NCBI RefSeq assembly: GCF_902498185.1
Contig: NZ_CABVIX010000003.1
Coordinates: forward strand, 372,001-436,000
Reading direction: 5' to 3'
Source: Pseudomonas fluorescens
Lineage (GTDB): Bacteria > Pseudomonadota > Gammaproteobacteria > Pseudomonadales > Pseudomonadaceae
Length of the DNA: 64,000 nt
Shown here: positions 18,964-29,196 of the stretch, in pieces
Position numbering within the stretch: position 1 is the stretch's first letter
Layout: each line of letters starts with the position of its first letter
The notes under the pieces: model-generated
What the model was told of the DNA's origin: nothing
The model's input: only the letters and a program-made list of their open reading frames with translations
Databases searched by the model: none
Position numbers and translations under genes: made by a program

Positions 18964-20061
18964 CTAACGCTTGTGGCCTGTGTCCAGCTTGCGCTCCAGA
19001 TGCATGGAGTAGCGGGACATACCGAAACAGAAAATCCAGAACACCAGAGCCGCGAACACGTAGCCCTCGGTCGCCATGCCCAGCCAGGCGGGGTCGGCCG
19101 CCGCCTGCTTGACACTGTTGAGCAGGTCGAACAGGCCGATGATGATCACCAGGCTGGTGTCCTTGAACAATGCAATGAAGGTGTTGACGATGCCGGGAAT
19201 CACCAGCTTCAGGGCTTGCGGCAAGACCACCAGGCCCATCGAGCGCCAATACCCCAGGCCCATTGCTGCGGCCGCTTCGTACTGTCCCTTGGGAATAGCC
19301 TGCAGCCCCCCCCGCACCACTTCGGCGATATAGGCCGACTGGAACAAGATCACCCCGATCATCGCCCGCAGCAGTTTGTCGAAGCTCATGCCTTCGGGCA
19401 GGAACAACGGCAGCATCACCGAGGACATGAACAGCACGGTGATCAGCGGCACGCCTCGCCAGAACTCGATGAAGGTCACGCAGATCACCTTCACCGCCGG
19501 CATGTTCGAGCGCCGCCCCAGTGCCAGCAGAATCCCCAGTGGCAGGGCGCCGACGATACCCACGGTGGCGATCACCAGGGTCAACATCAGCCCGCCCCAC
19601 TGGCTGGTGGGTACCGTTGCCAGGCCGAGGTGCCCGCCGTGCAGCAGGGTGTAGGCAAGGATCGGGTACAACACCAGGAAGCTCAGCCCGTAGACAGCCT
19701 TGCGCGGCACACGCGGGATGAACAGCGGCGCCGCGCCGACCACCGCCAGCCACACGGTCAGGTCGACCCGCCAGCGCAGCTCGGCCGGATAGTAGCCATA
19801 CATGAACTGGCCGAAACGCTGCTGGATGAACACCCAGCACGCGCCTTCCTTGGTGCAGTCTGCACGTGTGGTGCCGACCCAGTTGGCGTCGAAGATCGAC
19901 CACTGCAGCAGCGGCGGCACGACCAGCCACACCAGGTAAACGGCAAGCAGGGTCAGCAGGGTGTTGAGCCAGCTGGAAAACAGGTTGGCGCGCATCCACG
20001 CCAGCACGCCCACGGCTTTTGCCGGTGGCGGCATGTCAGGTTTGAAAACATGTGCATTCAT
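18964..20061 (-). CDS. aapM: Amino-acid ABC transporter permease
   Basis: This 365-residue integral membrane protein contains the HAAT-family permease core in its C-terminal two thirds. The EAA loop that contacts the ATPase reads [29 protein letters not shown], split here as [11 protein letters not shown] and [10 protein letters not shown]. The long N-terminal part with extra helices and a periplasmic loop is typical of AapM rather than of short polar amino-acid permeases. It lies 10 bp downstream of aapQ. Confidence 0.93.
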   Translation of the reverse strand: MNAHVFKPDMPPPAKAVGVLAWMRANLFSSWLNTLLTLLAVYLVWLVVPPLLQWSIFDANWVGTTRADCTKEGACWVFIQQRFGQFMYGYYPAELRWRVDLTVWLAVVGAAPLFIPRVPRKAVYGLSFLVLYPILAYTLLHGGHLGLATVPTSQWGGLMLTLVIATVGIVGALPLGILLALGRRSNMPAVKVICVTFIEFWRGVPLITVLFMSSVMLPLFLPEGMSFDKLLRAMIGVILFQSAYIAEVVRGGLQAIPKGQYEAAAAMGLGYWRSMGLVVLPQALKLVIPGIVNTFIALFKDTSLVIIIGLFDLLNSVKQAAADPAWLGMATEGYVFAALVFWIFCFGMSRYSMHLERKLDTGHKR

Positions 20062-20071
20062 GCGCGAATCC

Positions 20072-21250
20072 TCACCGCTCGATCAGCGCAATGCGCTTGT
20101 TGTACCAGTTCATCAGCAGCGAAATGCTGATGCTGATCGCCAGGTATACGCTCATGGTGATAGCGATTACCTCGATGGCCTGGCCGGTCTGGTTGAGCAC
20201 GGTGCCGGCAAACAGCGAGACCATCTCCGGATAGCCGATGCCCGCTGCCAGCGATGAGTTTTTTGCAAGGTTCAGGTACTGGCTGGTGAGCGGCGGAATG
20301 ATCACGCGCAGTGCCTGGGGAATGATCACCTTGCGCAAGGTCGGGCCTTCACGCAGGCCCAGCGAACGAGCGGCCTCCGTCTGCCCGTGGCTGACCGAAC
20401 GGATGCCCGAGCGCACGATCTCTGCGATGAAGGCCGCGGTGTAGATCGTCAGCGCCAGGGTCAGGGCCAGCAGTTCAGGGATCAGCACCCAGCCGCCAGT
20501 GAAATTGAAGCCCTTGAGCTGCGGCAACTCCCAGGTCACCGGGCTGCCGAACAGCAGCACACACAGGCCAGGAATACCGATAAACAGCGCGAGGCCCACC
20601 CATGCCTTGTGGAAAGGCTGGCCGGTTTCTTCGAAGCGGCGGTTGGCCAGGCGCACCATCAGCACGATCGCCAGCACCGCCAGCCCCAGGCCCAGGACGA
20701 ACGGCCAGAAGCCCTCGGCCATGTTGGCGCCGGGCATGTTCAGGCCACGGTTGCTGATGAAGAAGGAGTCGCCAATGTTGATGCTGCCCCGCGGTCCCGG
20801 GAGGGTCAGGAACACCGCGAAATACCAGAAGAGTATCTGCAGCAACGGCGGGATGTTACGGAAGATCTCAACGTAGACCGTCGCCAGTTTGTTGATCATC
20901 CAGTTGGGCGACAGACGCGCCACACCGATGATGAAGCCCAGCAGGGTAGCGAGAATGACCCCGATGAAGGTGACCAGAAGGGTATTGAGCAGGCCGATGA
21001 CAAACACCCGGGCATAGCTGTCGGACTCGGTGTAGTCGATCAGGTGCTGGGCGATGCCGAAGCCGGCGCTGCGCTCGAGGAAGTCGAAACCGGAGGTGAT
21101 GCCCCGGTGTTGCAGGTTGGTCTGGGTGTTGTGGAACAGGTACCAGCCCAGGCCGACCACGAAGGCCACCGTCAGGATCTGGAACAGCCACGCGCGCACA
21201 CGTGGATCACTCAGGGAAAACCCCTTGGGTGCGCCAATTTGATTTTGCAT
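20072..21250 (-). CDS. aapQ: Amino-acid ABC transporter permease
   Basis: The product is 392 residues, polytopic, with the permease EAA loop QTEAARSLGLREGP and PQALRVIIPPLTSQYL. ATG 21250 gives MQNQIGAPKGFSLSDPRVRA, the usual AapQ opening; in-frame codons to 21301 are unlikely to be used because no binding site is apparent there. It pairs with AapM in the membrane. It is 66 bp downstream of aapJ. Confidence 0.93.
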   Translation of the reverse strand: MQNQIGAPKGFSLSDPRVRAWLFQILTVAFVVGLGWYLFHNTQTNLQHRGITSGFDFLERSAGFGIAQHLIDYTESDSYARVFVIGLLNTLLVTFIGVILATLLGFIIGVARLSPNWMINKLATVYVEIFRNIPPLLQILFWYFAVFLTLPGPRGSINIGDSFFISNRGLNMPGANMAEGFWPFVLGLGLAVLAIVLMVRLANRRFEETGQPFHKAWVGLALFIGIPGLCVLLFGSPVTWELPQLKGFNFTGGWVLIPELLALTLALTIYTAAFIAEIVRSGIRSVSHGQTEAARSLGLREGPTLRKVIIPQALRVIIPPLTSQYLNLAKNSSLAAGIGYPEMVSLFAGTVLNQTGQAIEVIAITMSVYLAISISISLLMNWYNKRIALIER

Positions 21251-21316
21251 GAAATGCCCCGGTAGGAAGGGAACCGAACACCTTGCGGCGGCCTTCGCCA
21301 CCGCAAGGTGCAGCCA

Positions 21317-22345
21317 TCAGCGCACCGGTGGTGCGTACTGGATGCCGCCGTTGTTCCACAGCGCGTTGAGGCCGCGGTCGATCTGCAGCGGGGTTTCCTT
21401 GCCCAGGTTCTTCTCGAAGACTTCGCCGTAGTTGCCGACCTGCTTGACGATCTGCACGACCCAGTCCTTCGGCAGTTTCAGGTCCTTGCCGTACTCGCCA
21501 TCGGCGCCCAGCATGCGGGCCACGTCGGGGTTCTTGGTGCCCTTGGCCTCGGCCTCGACGTTTTTCGAGGTAACGCCCATTTCCTCGGCGTTGAGCATGG
21601 CGTAGAGCGTCCACTTGACGATGCTGAACCACTCTTCGTCGCCCTTGCGCACTACCGGGCCCAGGGGCTCCTTGGAGATGGTTTCGGGCAGCACGACATA
21701 CTCGGTCGGCGCGGCCAGCTTGGAGCGCTGTGCGTACAGTTGGGACTTGTCGGAGGTCAGCACGTCGCAACGGCCGGATTCCAGCGACTTGGCGCTTTCA
21801 TCGGAGGTGTCGAAGGTGATCGGCGTGTACTTCAGGCCGTTGGCGCGGAAGTAGTCGGAGACGTTGAGCTCGGTGGTGGTGCCGGCCTGGATGCAGATGG
21901 TCGCGCCATCGAGTTCCTTGGCGCTGGAAACGCCGAGCTTCTTGTTGACCAGAAAGCCGATGCCGTCGTAGTAGGTCACGCCGGCGAACACCAGGCCCAT
22001 GCCGGCATCTCGCGAGCTCGTCCACGTCGTGTTGCGGGACAAGACGTCGACCTCGCCGGACTGCAGCGCAGTGAAGCGCTCCTTGGCGTTGAGCTGGCTG
22101 AACTTGATCTTGGTCGCGTCGCCGAACACGGCGGCCGCAACGGCGCGGCAGACATCGGCGTCGATGCCGACGATGTTGCCCTTGGCATCCGGGACCGAGA
22201 AGCCCGGCAAGCCGTCACTTACGCCACACTGGACAAATCCTTTCTTCTTGACTGCATCCAGGGTTGCTCCTGCCTGGGCCAGACCGGTGGCGCCGAGGGC
22301 GGTAGCAGCGGCCAGCACTGCCAGGGTGGATTTCAGAAACTTCAT
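21317..22345 (-). CDS. aapJ: Periplasmic amino-acid-binding protein
   Basis: The product is 342 residues with a clear signal peptide (MKFLKSTLAVLAAATALGAT, cleavage near AQA). The SBP_bac_3 fold is shown by VQCGVSDGLPGFSVPDAKGN, GIDADVCRAVAAAVFGD and the ligand-binding NTTWTSSRDAGMG. It captures amino acids, mainly acidic or branched ones in characterised relatives, for the AapQMP channel. It is the first gene of the operon, as expected for the most abundant component. Confidence 0.93.
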   Translation of the reverse strand: MKFLKSTLAVLAAATALGATGLAQAGATLDAVKKKGFVQCGVSDGLPGFSVPDAKGNIVGIDADVCRAVAAAVFGDATKIKFSQLNAKERFTALQSGEVDVLSRNTTWTSSRDAGMGLVFAGVTYYDGIGFLVNKKLGVSSAKELDGATICIQAGTTTELNVSDYFRANGLKYTPITFDTSDESAKSLESGRCDVLTSDKSQLYAQRSKLAAPTEYVVLPETISKEPLGPVVRKGDEEWFSIVKWTLYAMLNAEEMGVTSKNVEAEAKGTKNPDVARMLGADGEYGKDLKLPKDWVVQIVKQVGNYGEVFEKNLGKETPLQIDRGLNALWNNGGIQYAPPVR

Positions 22346-23336
<991 letters not shown>

Positions 23337-23431
23337 AACGCCCGCTGATGTAGTTGCCCAAGCATTCCACTACGCCGCGCCCGATTCTTGCATTACACTG
23401 CCCGGCGTACATTCCTTAATCAATTGATGAG

Positions 23432-24916
23432 ATGACCGTGCTCAAGGCACTCAAGAAAATATTCGGCAAAAGCGAGGGTGAGCCACGTGCCCCCGAGCCC
23501 ATTGCCAGCGTGACACCGCCCGCCGCCCCTGCCCGCCCTGCCCCCGCTCCGGCCTTGGCCCCAGCCCCGATCCAGGCCGAAGCAGTCGCCGCGCCCTCTC
23601 CTGCCGTTGTGGATACACCGGTTGCCGATCAACCGGCGGCCGCAAGACCGAGAGCCGAAAAACCGCGCCGCGAGCGCAAGCCCAAGCCACAGGCGTCGCT
23701 TTGGAAGCTCGAAGACTTCGTGGTCGAGCCGCAGGAAGGCAAGACCCGCTTCCACGACTTCAAGCTCTCGCCCGAAGTGATGCATGCCATCCATGACCTG
23801 GGCTTTCCTTATTGCACCCCGATCCAGGCCGAAGTGCTGGGCTACACCCTGCGCGGCCAGGACGCCATCGGCCGGGCCCAGACCGGTACGGGCAAGACCG
23901 CGGCCTTTCTGATCTCGATCATTTCCCAGCTGCAGCAGACGCCGCCGCCCAAGGAACGCTTCATGGGCGAGCCGCGCGCGCTGATCATCGCCCCTACCCG
24001 TGAGCTGGTGGTACAGATCGCCAAGGACGCCGAGGCCCTGACCCGGTACACCGGCCTGAACGTGATGAGCTTTGTGGGCGGCATGGACTTCGACAAGCAG
24101 CTCAAGTCACTGGAAGCGCGTCACTGCGACATCCTGGTCGCCACCCCGGGGCGCCTGCTGGACTTCAATCAGCGCGGCGAGGTACACCTGGACATGGTCG
24201 AGGTGATGGTGCTCGACGAAGCCGACCGCATGCTCGACATGGGCTTCATTCCCCAGGTACGGCAGATCATCCGCCAGACCCCGCCCAAGAGCGAACGCCA
24301 GACATTGCTGTTCTCCGCCACCTTTACCGATGACGTGATGAACCTCGCCAAGCAGTGGACCACCGACCCTGCCATCGTCGAGATCGAGCCCGAGAACGTC
24401 GCCAGCGATACCGTCGAGCAGCACGTGTATGCCGTGGCCGGCAGCGACAAGTACAAGCTGCTGTACAACCTGGTGACCATCAACAGGTGGGAACGGGTAA
24501 TGGTCTTCGCCAACCGCAAGGACGAAGTCCGGCGCATCGAAGAGCGCCTGGTGCGCGACGGCGTCAACGCCGCACAGCTGTCGGGCGATGTGCCGCAGCA
24601 CAAGCGCATCCGTACGCTGGAAGCGTTCCGTGAAGGGCGTATTACCGTGCTGGTTGCAACCGACGTGGCCGGGCGAGGTATTCACATCGATGGCATCAGC
24701 CATGTGATCAACTTCACCCTGCCTGAAGATCCGGACGATTACGTGCACCGCATCGGCCGTACCGGCCGTGCCGGTAGCAGCGGCGTGTCGATCAGTTTTG
24801 CCGGGGAAGACGATTCTTACCAGCTGCCCGGCATTGAAGCGCTGCTAGGGCGCAAGATCGCCTGCGAAATGCCGCCGGACGAACTGATCAAGCCGGTGCC
24901 GCGCAAGCATAGCTAG
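23432..24916 (+). CDS. rhlB: DEAD-box ATP-dependent RNA helicase RhlB
   Basis: The product is 494 residues. Helicase motifs in order are the Q motif with [12 protein letters not shown], motif [12 protein letters not shown] (about residue 150), [16 protein letters not shown], motif II DEAD (about 262), motif [15 protein letters not shown] and [10 protein letters not shown]. RhlB unwinds RNA for RNase E in the degradosome. Residues about 20-75 are a Pro/Ala-rich low-complexity stretch followed by a basic segment ([15 protein letters not shown]), a disordered N-terminal extension typical of Pseudomonas RhlB. Confidence 0.9.
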   Translation: MTVLKALKKIFGKSEGEPRAPEPIASVTPPAAPARPAPAPALAPAPIQAEAVAAPSPAVVDTPVADQPAAARPRAEKPRRERKPKPQASLWKLEDFVVEPQEGKTRFHDFKLSPEVMHAIHDLGFPYCTPIQAEVLGYTLRGQDAIGRAQTGTGKTAAFLISIISQLQQTPPPKERFMGEPRALIIAPTRELVVQIAKDAEALTRYTGLNVMSFVGGMDFDKQLKSLEARHCDILVATPGRLLDFNQRGEVHLDMVEVMVLDEADRMLDMGFIPQVRQIIRQTPPKSERQTLLFSATFTDDVMNLAKQWTTDPAIVEIEPENVASDTVEQHVYAVAGSDKYKLLYNLVTINRWERVMVFANRKDEVRRIEERLVRDGVNAAQLSGDVPQHKRIRTLEAFREGRITVLVATDVAGRGIHIDGISHVINFTLPEDPDDYVHRIGRTGRAGSSGVSISFAGEDDSYQLPGIEALLGRKIACEMPPDELIKPVPRKHS

Positions 24917-24925
24917 TCGACAAGG

Positions 24926-24951
24926 GCCTTCACGTGGCAAGTGAATGGCCC
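24926..24951 (+). terminator. Hairpin between convergent rhlB and moaE
   Basis: GGGCCTTCAC and GTGAATGGCCC pair with a bulge across a short loop just after the rhlB stop. No clear T tract follows. Confidence 0.45.
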
Positions 24952-24976
24952 GGCTTCGCCGGACCACGGCGGGCAC

Positions 24977-25423
24977 CTACCACCGCCCGGCCGCCTCCTG
25001 GTCACTCGCCTTCCCCTCAACCCACCGCGGCCCGTTCCCCGTCGTCTCCTTCTTCCAGAACGGCGCCCGGGTCTTCAGGTAGTCCATGATGAAGTTGCAG
25101 GCATCGAACGCCGCCTGCCGATGGGCACTGGCCACCCCGACGAACACGATCGGCTCGCCCGGTTCCAGCGCGCCGATGCGGTGCAGCACTTCGACCTTGA
25201 GCAGCGGCCAGCGGCCAGCAGCCTCATCGACGATCTTGCCCAGCGCCTTTTCAGTCATCCCTGGATAATGCTCCAGGAACATCCCGGCCACCTCGCGCCC
25301 ATCGTTGAAATCGCGCACGTAGCCGACAAAGCCGACCACTGCCCCCACACCGACATTGGCGGCATGCATGGCATTGACTTCATGCCCCGGATCAAACGCC
25401 TCCTGCTGCACACGAATGCTCAT
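24977..25423 (-). CDS. moaE: Molybdopterin synthase catalytic subunit
   Basis: The product is 148 residues. GAVVGFVGYVRDFN, LEHYPGMTEKAL, FVGVASAHRQAAFDACNFIMDYLK and the catalytic-lysine block APFWKKE are all MoaE signatures. With thiocarboxylated MoaD it inserts two sulfurs into cyclic pyranopterin monophosphate to give molybdopterin. It follows moaD by 1 bp in moaCDE. Confidence 0.96.
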   Translation of the reverse strand: MSIRVQQEAFDPGHEVNAMHAANVGVGAVVGFVGYVRDFNDGREVAGMFLEHYPGMTEKALGKIVDEAAGRWPLLKVEVLHRIGALEPGEPIVFVGVASAHRQAAFDACNFIMDYLKTRAPFWKKETTGNGPRWVEGKASDQEAAGRW

Positions 25424-25424
25424 C

Positions 25425-25670
25425 TCAACCCCCGGTCACAGGCGGAAAGAACGCCACTTCGTCGCCTTCGGCCACAGGCTCGTCAAGCTTGCACAGGTCC
25501 TGGTTACGGGCGCACATGAGGTTTTGCTCCGCGAGCAGCGCGTACTGGCCACCACGGGCCAGCAACGCCTGGCGCACGTCGTCGAGCTTGAGAAAATCAC
25601 CGGCAAGCGCCTCGCCATCCTGCCCCAACGCCTCGCGGTAACGGGCGAAATACACCACCTGGATCTTCAT
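25425..25670 (-). CDS. moaD: Molybdopterin synthase sulfur-carrier subunit
   Basis: The product is 81 residues with a ubiquitin-like fold; the C terminus AFFPPVTGG ends in the Gly-Gly that is adenylated and thiocarboxylated. [20 protein letters not shown] is the normal opening. A longer open frame exists upstream inside moaC, but the ATG at 25670 overlaps the moaC stop (ATGA), which fixes the start and implies coupled translation. Confidence 0.95.
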   Translation of the reverse strand: MKIQVVYFARYREALGQDGEALAGDFLKLDDVRQALLARGGQYALLAEQNLMCARNQDLCKLDEPVAEGDEVAFFPPVTGG

Positions 25671-26140
25671 CGTGCCTGCACCTGATAGTCGCCGCTCTTG
25701 CCGCCGGTCTTTTCCAGCAGGCGCACCTGCTCGATGACCATGCCCTTGTCGACGGCCTTGCACATGTCGTAGATCGTCAGGGCGGCGACGCTCGCGGCCG
25801 TCAGCGCCTCCATCTCCACGCCGGTCTGCCCGGCCAGCTTGCATCGGGCGACGATGTGCACGCAGTCGCTGCCCTCGGCGCTGAGCTCGACCTTGACGCT
25901 GGTGAGCATCAGCGGGTGGCACAGCGGGATAAGGTCGCTGGTCTTCTTCGCCGCCTGGATACCGGCGATGCGCGCCACGGCGAACACATCACCCTTGGGG
26001 TGTTCGCCGTCGACGATCATCTGCAAGGTCGGCGGCAACATGCGCACCCGCGCTTCGGCCACCGCCTCGCGCTGGGTCACGGCTTTTTCGGTGACGTCGA
26101 CCATCGTGGCGCGTCCCTGGGAATCGAGATGAGTCAGCAC
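25667..26140 (-). CDS. moaC: Cyclic pyranopterin monophosphate synthase
   Basis: The product is 157 residues. The GTG at 26140 is chosen because AGGAGG lies 6 bp upstream and it gives the usual (M)[15 protein letters not shown] start. Family motifs are [39 protein letters not shown] and the active-site Lys-Gly in CKAVDKGM. MoaC converts the MoaA product (3',8-cyclo-GTP) to cPMP. No moaA gene is in the window; it is encoded elsewhere in pseudomonads. Confidence 0.95.
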   Translation of the reverse strand: MLTHLDSQGRATMVDVTEKAVTQREAVAEARVRMLPPTLQMIVDGEHPKGDVFAVARIAGIQAAKKTSDLIPLCHPLMLTSVKVELSAEGSDCVHIVARCKLAGQTGVEMEALTAASVAALTIYDMCKAVDKGMVIEQVRLLEKTGGKSGDYQVQAR

Positions 26141-26203
26141 AGCTTTCCTCCTGTTCAGGAGCAAAGAGTGTAAACCCGCAGGTCAGCTTTTGTGAGCGAA
26201 AAG

Positions 26204-26229
26204 ACGCCGGGCGGGAAGCCGCCCGGCGT
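26204..26229 (-). terminator. Terminator of the phoH-family gene
   Basis: A perfect 11-bp stem (ACGCCGGGCGG with its complement) and 4-nt loop sits 6 bp after the PhoH stop, and the minus strand continues TCTTTTCGC. It insulates moaCDE from upstream transcription. Confidence 0.8.
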
Positions 26230-26234
26230 GGGGA

Positions 26235-27629
26235 TTACAAATGCCCTTCGGCGTATTCGGCCAGCACCGAACGCGGCACCCCTTGCAGGGTGATGTGCAC
26301 GCCGTGGGGGAAGTCCTTGAAGCGCTCGGTCAGGTAGGTCAGGCCCGAGCTGGTGGCAGACAGGTAAGGCGTGTCGATCTGCGCCAGATTGCCCAGGCAG
26401 ACGACCTTCGAACCGGCACCGGCACGGGTGATGATGGTTTTCATCTGGTGCGGGGTGAGGTTCTGGCATTCATCGATCAGGATGAGGCTCTGCTGGAAAC
26501 TGCGCCCCCGAATGTAATTGAGCGATTTGAACTGCAGCGGCACGCGCTCGAGGATGTACTCGACGCTGCCGTGGGTACTTTCGTCATCCATGTGCAACGC
26601 TTCGAGGTTGTCGGTGATGGCGCCCAGCCACGGCTCCATCTTCTCTGCCTCGGTACCCGGCAGAAAACCGATTTCCTGGTCCAGGCCCTGCACGCTGCGG
26701 GTCGCGATGATACGGCGATAGCGCTTGCTCACCATGGTCTGTTCGATCGCCGCGGCCAGGGCCAGGATGGTCTTGCCGGACCCTGCCGCGCCAGTAAGAT
26801 TGACCAGGTGGATATCCGGGTCGAGCAAGGCGAACAGCGCCAGGCTCTGGTGGATGTCGCGCGGCTTGAGGCCCCACGCCTCCTGGTGCAGCAAAGGCTC
26901 CTGGTGCAGGTCGAGCAGCAGCAGCTCGTCCTCCTTGATGCCCTTGATCCAGCCGACGAAGCCCTGCTCGTCGATGATGAACTCGTTGACGTGCACTGCT
27001 GGCAGGTTGTCGGTCAGTTGCACACGGTGCCAGGTGCGCCCGCGCTCCTGACGGGTCTCGACCTTGCTGACCCGGTCCCAGAACGACCCGGTTACCGAGT
27101 GATAACCCTTGGACAGCAACGACACGTCATCAACCAGCTGGTCGGTGCTGTAGTCTTCGGCAGCAATCCCACAGGCGCGGGCCTTGAGGCGCATGTTGAT
27201 GTCTTTGGTCACCAGCACCACGTCCACGTCCTTTCGCGTGGCGCGCAATTCCAGGAGCTGGTTGATGATGATGTTGTCGTTCAGGGTTTCCGGCAGCAGA
27301 CGGTTGGGTTCGTTACGCGGGCTCATCAGGATCGACAGGAAACCCTTCGGTCCGCTCTTGTTGCGCTGGATCGGCACACCCAGTTCGACGTCCGCGGGCG
27401 AGGCATCGCCCAGGGTCTGGTCGATCAGACGGATGGCCTGGCGGCATTCTGCAGCGACGGTATGCTTGCCCGTCTTGAGCTTGTCGAGTTCCTCCAGCAC
27501 CGTCATCGGAATAGCGACGTGGTGCTCCTCGAAGTTAAGCAAAGCGTTGGGATCGTGAATCAGTACATTGGTATCGAGCACATACAGGATTGGCTGGGTG
27601 GAGGAAGGGGTGCGTCCATGGTCATCCAT
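26235..27629 (-). CDS. PIN-domain PhoH-family ATPase (PhoH2/YlaK type)
   Basis: The product is 464 residues in two domains. Residues about 13-150 are a PIN nuclease domain with acidic site residues in YVLDTNVLIHDP and LVTKDINMRLKA. Residues about 245-460 are the PhoH ATPase with Walker A TGAAGSGKTILALAAA and Walker B LILIDECQNL. Such PIN-PhoH fusions are RNA helicase/ribonucleases, in mycobacteria working with a small antitoxin-like partner; no partner gene is adjacent here. It is a monocistron with its own terminator. Confidence 0.92.
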   Translation of the reverse strand: MDDHGRTPSSTQPILYVLDTNVLIHDPNALLNFEEHHVAIPMTVLEELDKLKTGKHTVAAECRQAIRLIDQTLGDASPADVELGVPIQRNKSGPKGFLSILMSPRNEPNRLLPETLNDNIIINQLLELRATRKDVDVVLVTKDINMRLKARACGIAAEDYSTDQLVDDVSLLSKGYHSVTGSFWDRVSKVETRQERGRTWHRVQLTDNLPAVHVNEFIIDEQGFVGWIKGIKEDELLLLDLHQEPLLHQEAWGLKPRDIHQSLALFALLDPDIHLVNLTGAAGSGKTILALAAAIEQTMVSKRYRRIIATRSVQGLDQEIGFLPGTEAEKMEPWLGAITDNLEALHMDDESTHGSVEYILERVPLQFKSLNYIRGRSFQQSLILIDECQNLTPHQMKTIITRAGAGSKVVCLGNLAQIDTPYLSATSSGLTYLTERFKDFPHGVHITLQGVPRSVLAEYAEGHL

Positions 27630-27942
27630 ACTCGGTCACCTTATGCAAGAGCCAGACGGCGCCGCAGGGCAGCGCCGCAGAGTGACTGCCGGTCTCCCCG
27701 CGCCCGCGTTGTTACGGGTAGGGAGGACTCCGAGCAAAGGTGGGCCCCGATGACGCCACCTGTGCTGCAGGGCTCGGCTGTCTGACTCCTTGATACCGCA
27801 AACCTGTGAACGTAAAAAGCATTTTTACGTGCAAGTGAAGTTTATTTTTCCGATTGACTGACCGGCCTTGGCGGATGGTCGGAGTGACGCTACATTCAAT
27901 GATCAGCACCTTCTCCATTCAAAGATCAACACCCTTCTCCTT
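27630..27942. other. Intergenic region upstream of the phoH-family gene
   Basis: In this 313-bp gap the phoH-family gene (start 27629) and the deacetylase-like gene (stop 27943) are both on the minus strand, so it should contain the phoH promoter and the end of the deacetylase transcript. The notable element is the AT-rich palindrome at 27810-27830. A 68-codon open frame on the minus strand (27712-27918) has no family resemblance and is not called. Confidence 0.55.
27810..27830. promoter_or_regulatory. Perfect AT-rich palindrome upstream of the phoH-family gene
   Basis: ACGTAAAAA and TTTTTACGT (27810-27818 and 27822-27830) flank GCA. It lies about 180 bp upstream of the PIN-PhoH start. Because each arm ends in a homopolymer run it could be an intrinsic terminator for the upstream deacetylase-like gene in either direction, or an operator. 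Confidence 0.45.
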
Positions 27943-29061
27943 TCATCTGTACACCTGACAATCCTGCCAGCCAATCCCACTGCGCGCCGTATGCTGCAGC
28001 AGCCACTCCACCGCTGGCTGCGCCTTGGGCAGGCTGTCATGGAACTGGATCACGCCCTTGCGCCAGAGCAGCATCAGGCTTAGCACACGCTGGGCCGACT
28101 CTTCAGCAGTTAGAGGCCCTTCGTCCTGCGCATCGATATCCCACAGCGATACCTGCAGCTGCTGACTGGCCATGAAGGCCTGGCCGTCTGCACGACGTTG
28201 GCCGTAGGGTGGCCGGAACAGCGGCACGTACTGCTCCGGCACGTCGCTCTGCACCCGCGCCTGGCTGCGGCGCAGTGAGTCCTGCCAGTCCTGCCATTGC
28301 GCATGGGAGCGGTATTCCCAGCCTTGAATCCCGACGCACTGACCGGCGTAGAGGGTGCGCAAGCCGTCGCCAGCGGAAGCCGCGCGGCGTTGGTCGAAAC
28401 GATTGCCAAGGACAAAAAAAGTCGCCGCGAGCTTTTGCCGCCGCAGATAGTCTGCCAGCGCATCGGTGGGCCCACCCTGTGGACCCGGCCCACCGGCGAA
28501 GGTCAGCAGAAACAGCCGGTCATTGAGCTCGTCGCCGTTGCGCTCGTCCTGCGAATAGCGCTCGATCTCGCTGCCGGTCTGGGCAAATACCGCCGCCTTG
28601 CGCAGCTGCTCGTTGAGATAACGGACATGAAACTGGCGCGCGGGCTCGACCCATTGCGTGTAGAACTCGCCGACATTGGCGGCGAACGTCGCGGCTTGTG
28701 CCTGCAAGTCGGCGATGGAGTCGACCGGGTAGCAGAATGACGCATCCTGCTCGCAGCTCTGCCGTGCCTGGTCGTAGTTTTGCCACAGCCGCTGCCACAT
28801 ACGCGCCCTCAGGGCGCGAATCATCTGCAGATTGACCTGCCTGAGCTGCAGCCGGGTGGCCAGCTGGGCCTCGTCGAGCATTTCGCTTTCCTGCAGCACC
28901 TGGGCAAACGAGAGAATCTCGGCCCGCGAGGCGACATCGAACAGCACCGGGCTGTCGAGCTGCTCGGGCCAGACGCCGCGGTCGATGCTGACAAAGGGCA
29001 ACGGGGCGGCCTGGCTGGTCAGGCTCAACAGGCCTGCGAGCAGGATCAGGGCAATGCGCAC
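27943..29061 (-). CDS. Polysaccharide-deacetylase-like protein with degenerate catalytic motifs
   Basis: The product is 372 residues with a signal peptide (residues 1-18, cut near SQA). An all-helical N-terminal half of about 180 residues precedes a NodB-like domain. Motif 1, normally TFDDGP, reads TFAGGPG at 187-193, so both Asp are gone. Motif 2, normally HTxxH, reads WEYRSH at 248-253, keeping only the second His. Motif 3 RPPYG (283-287) and the late His in IQFHDS are intact. Two of three usual metal ligands are missing, so hydrolysis by the normal route is doubtful. It is periplasmic and divergent from yaaA, close to the alginate operon. Confidence 0.8.
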   Translation of the reverse strand: MRIALILLAGLLSLTSQAAPLPFVSIDRGVWPEQLDSPVLFDVASRAEILSFAQVLQESEMLDEAQLATRLQLRQVNLQMIRALRARMWQRLWQNYDQARQSCEQDASFCYPVDSIADLQAQAATFAANVGEFYTQWVEPARQFHVRYLNEQLRKAAVFAQTGSEIERYSQDERNGDELNDRLFLLTFAGGPGPQGGPTDALADYLRRQKLAATFFVLGNRFDQRRAASAGDGLRTLYAGQCVGIQGWEYRSHAQWQDWQDSLRRSQARVQSDVPEQYVPLFRPPYGQRRADGQAFMASQQLQVSLWDIDAQDEGPLTAEESAQRVLSLMLLWRKGVIQFHDSLPKAQPAVEWLLQHTARSGIGWQDCQVYR

Positions 29062-29196
29062 GTTCAGACTCTCCCAAGGGCATGCCGCGCACTATAGCGG
29101 CTGCCGGGCGGATGGTCTGTGGCTATTGTGCCCATAGCTGGAGATCACCGCCCTGCCCCCGTAGAATCGCGGCCAAGACTTCAGGAGCCAGACCCC

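Noticed and set aside
18953..19999. In-frame extension of AapP upstream through the aapM gene
   Set aside because: It overlaps AapM completely in another frame and its translation is unlike any ABC protein; ATG 18952 gives the correct ATPase.
27712..27918. 68-codon minus-strand frame upstream of the PIN-PhoH gene
   Set aside because: It begins with an ATG but shows no family resemblance, spans the AT-rich palindrome and has a low-quality Pro/Ser-rich end. Kept only as a remote candidate partner.
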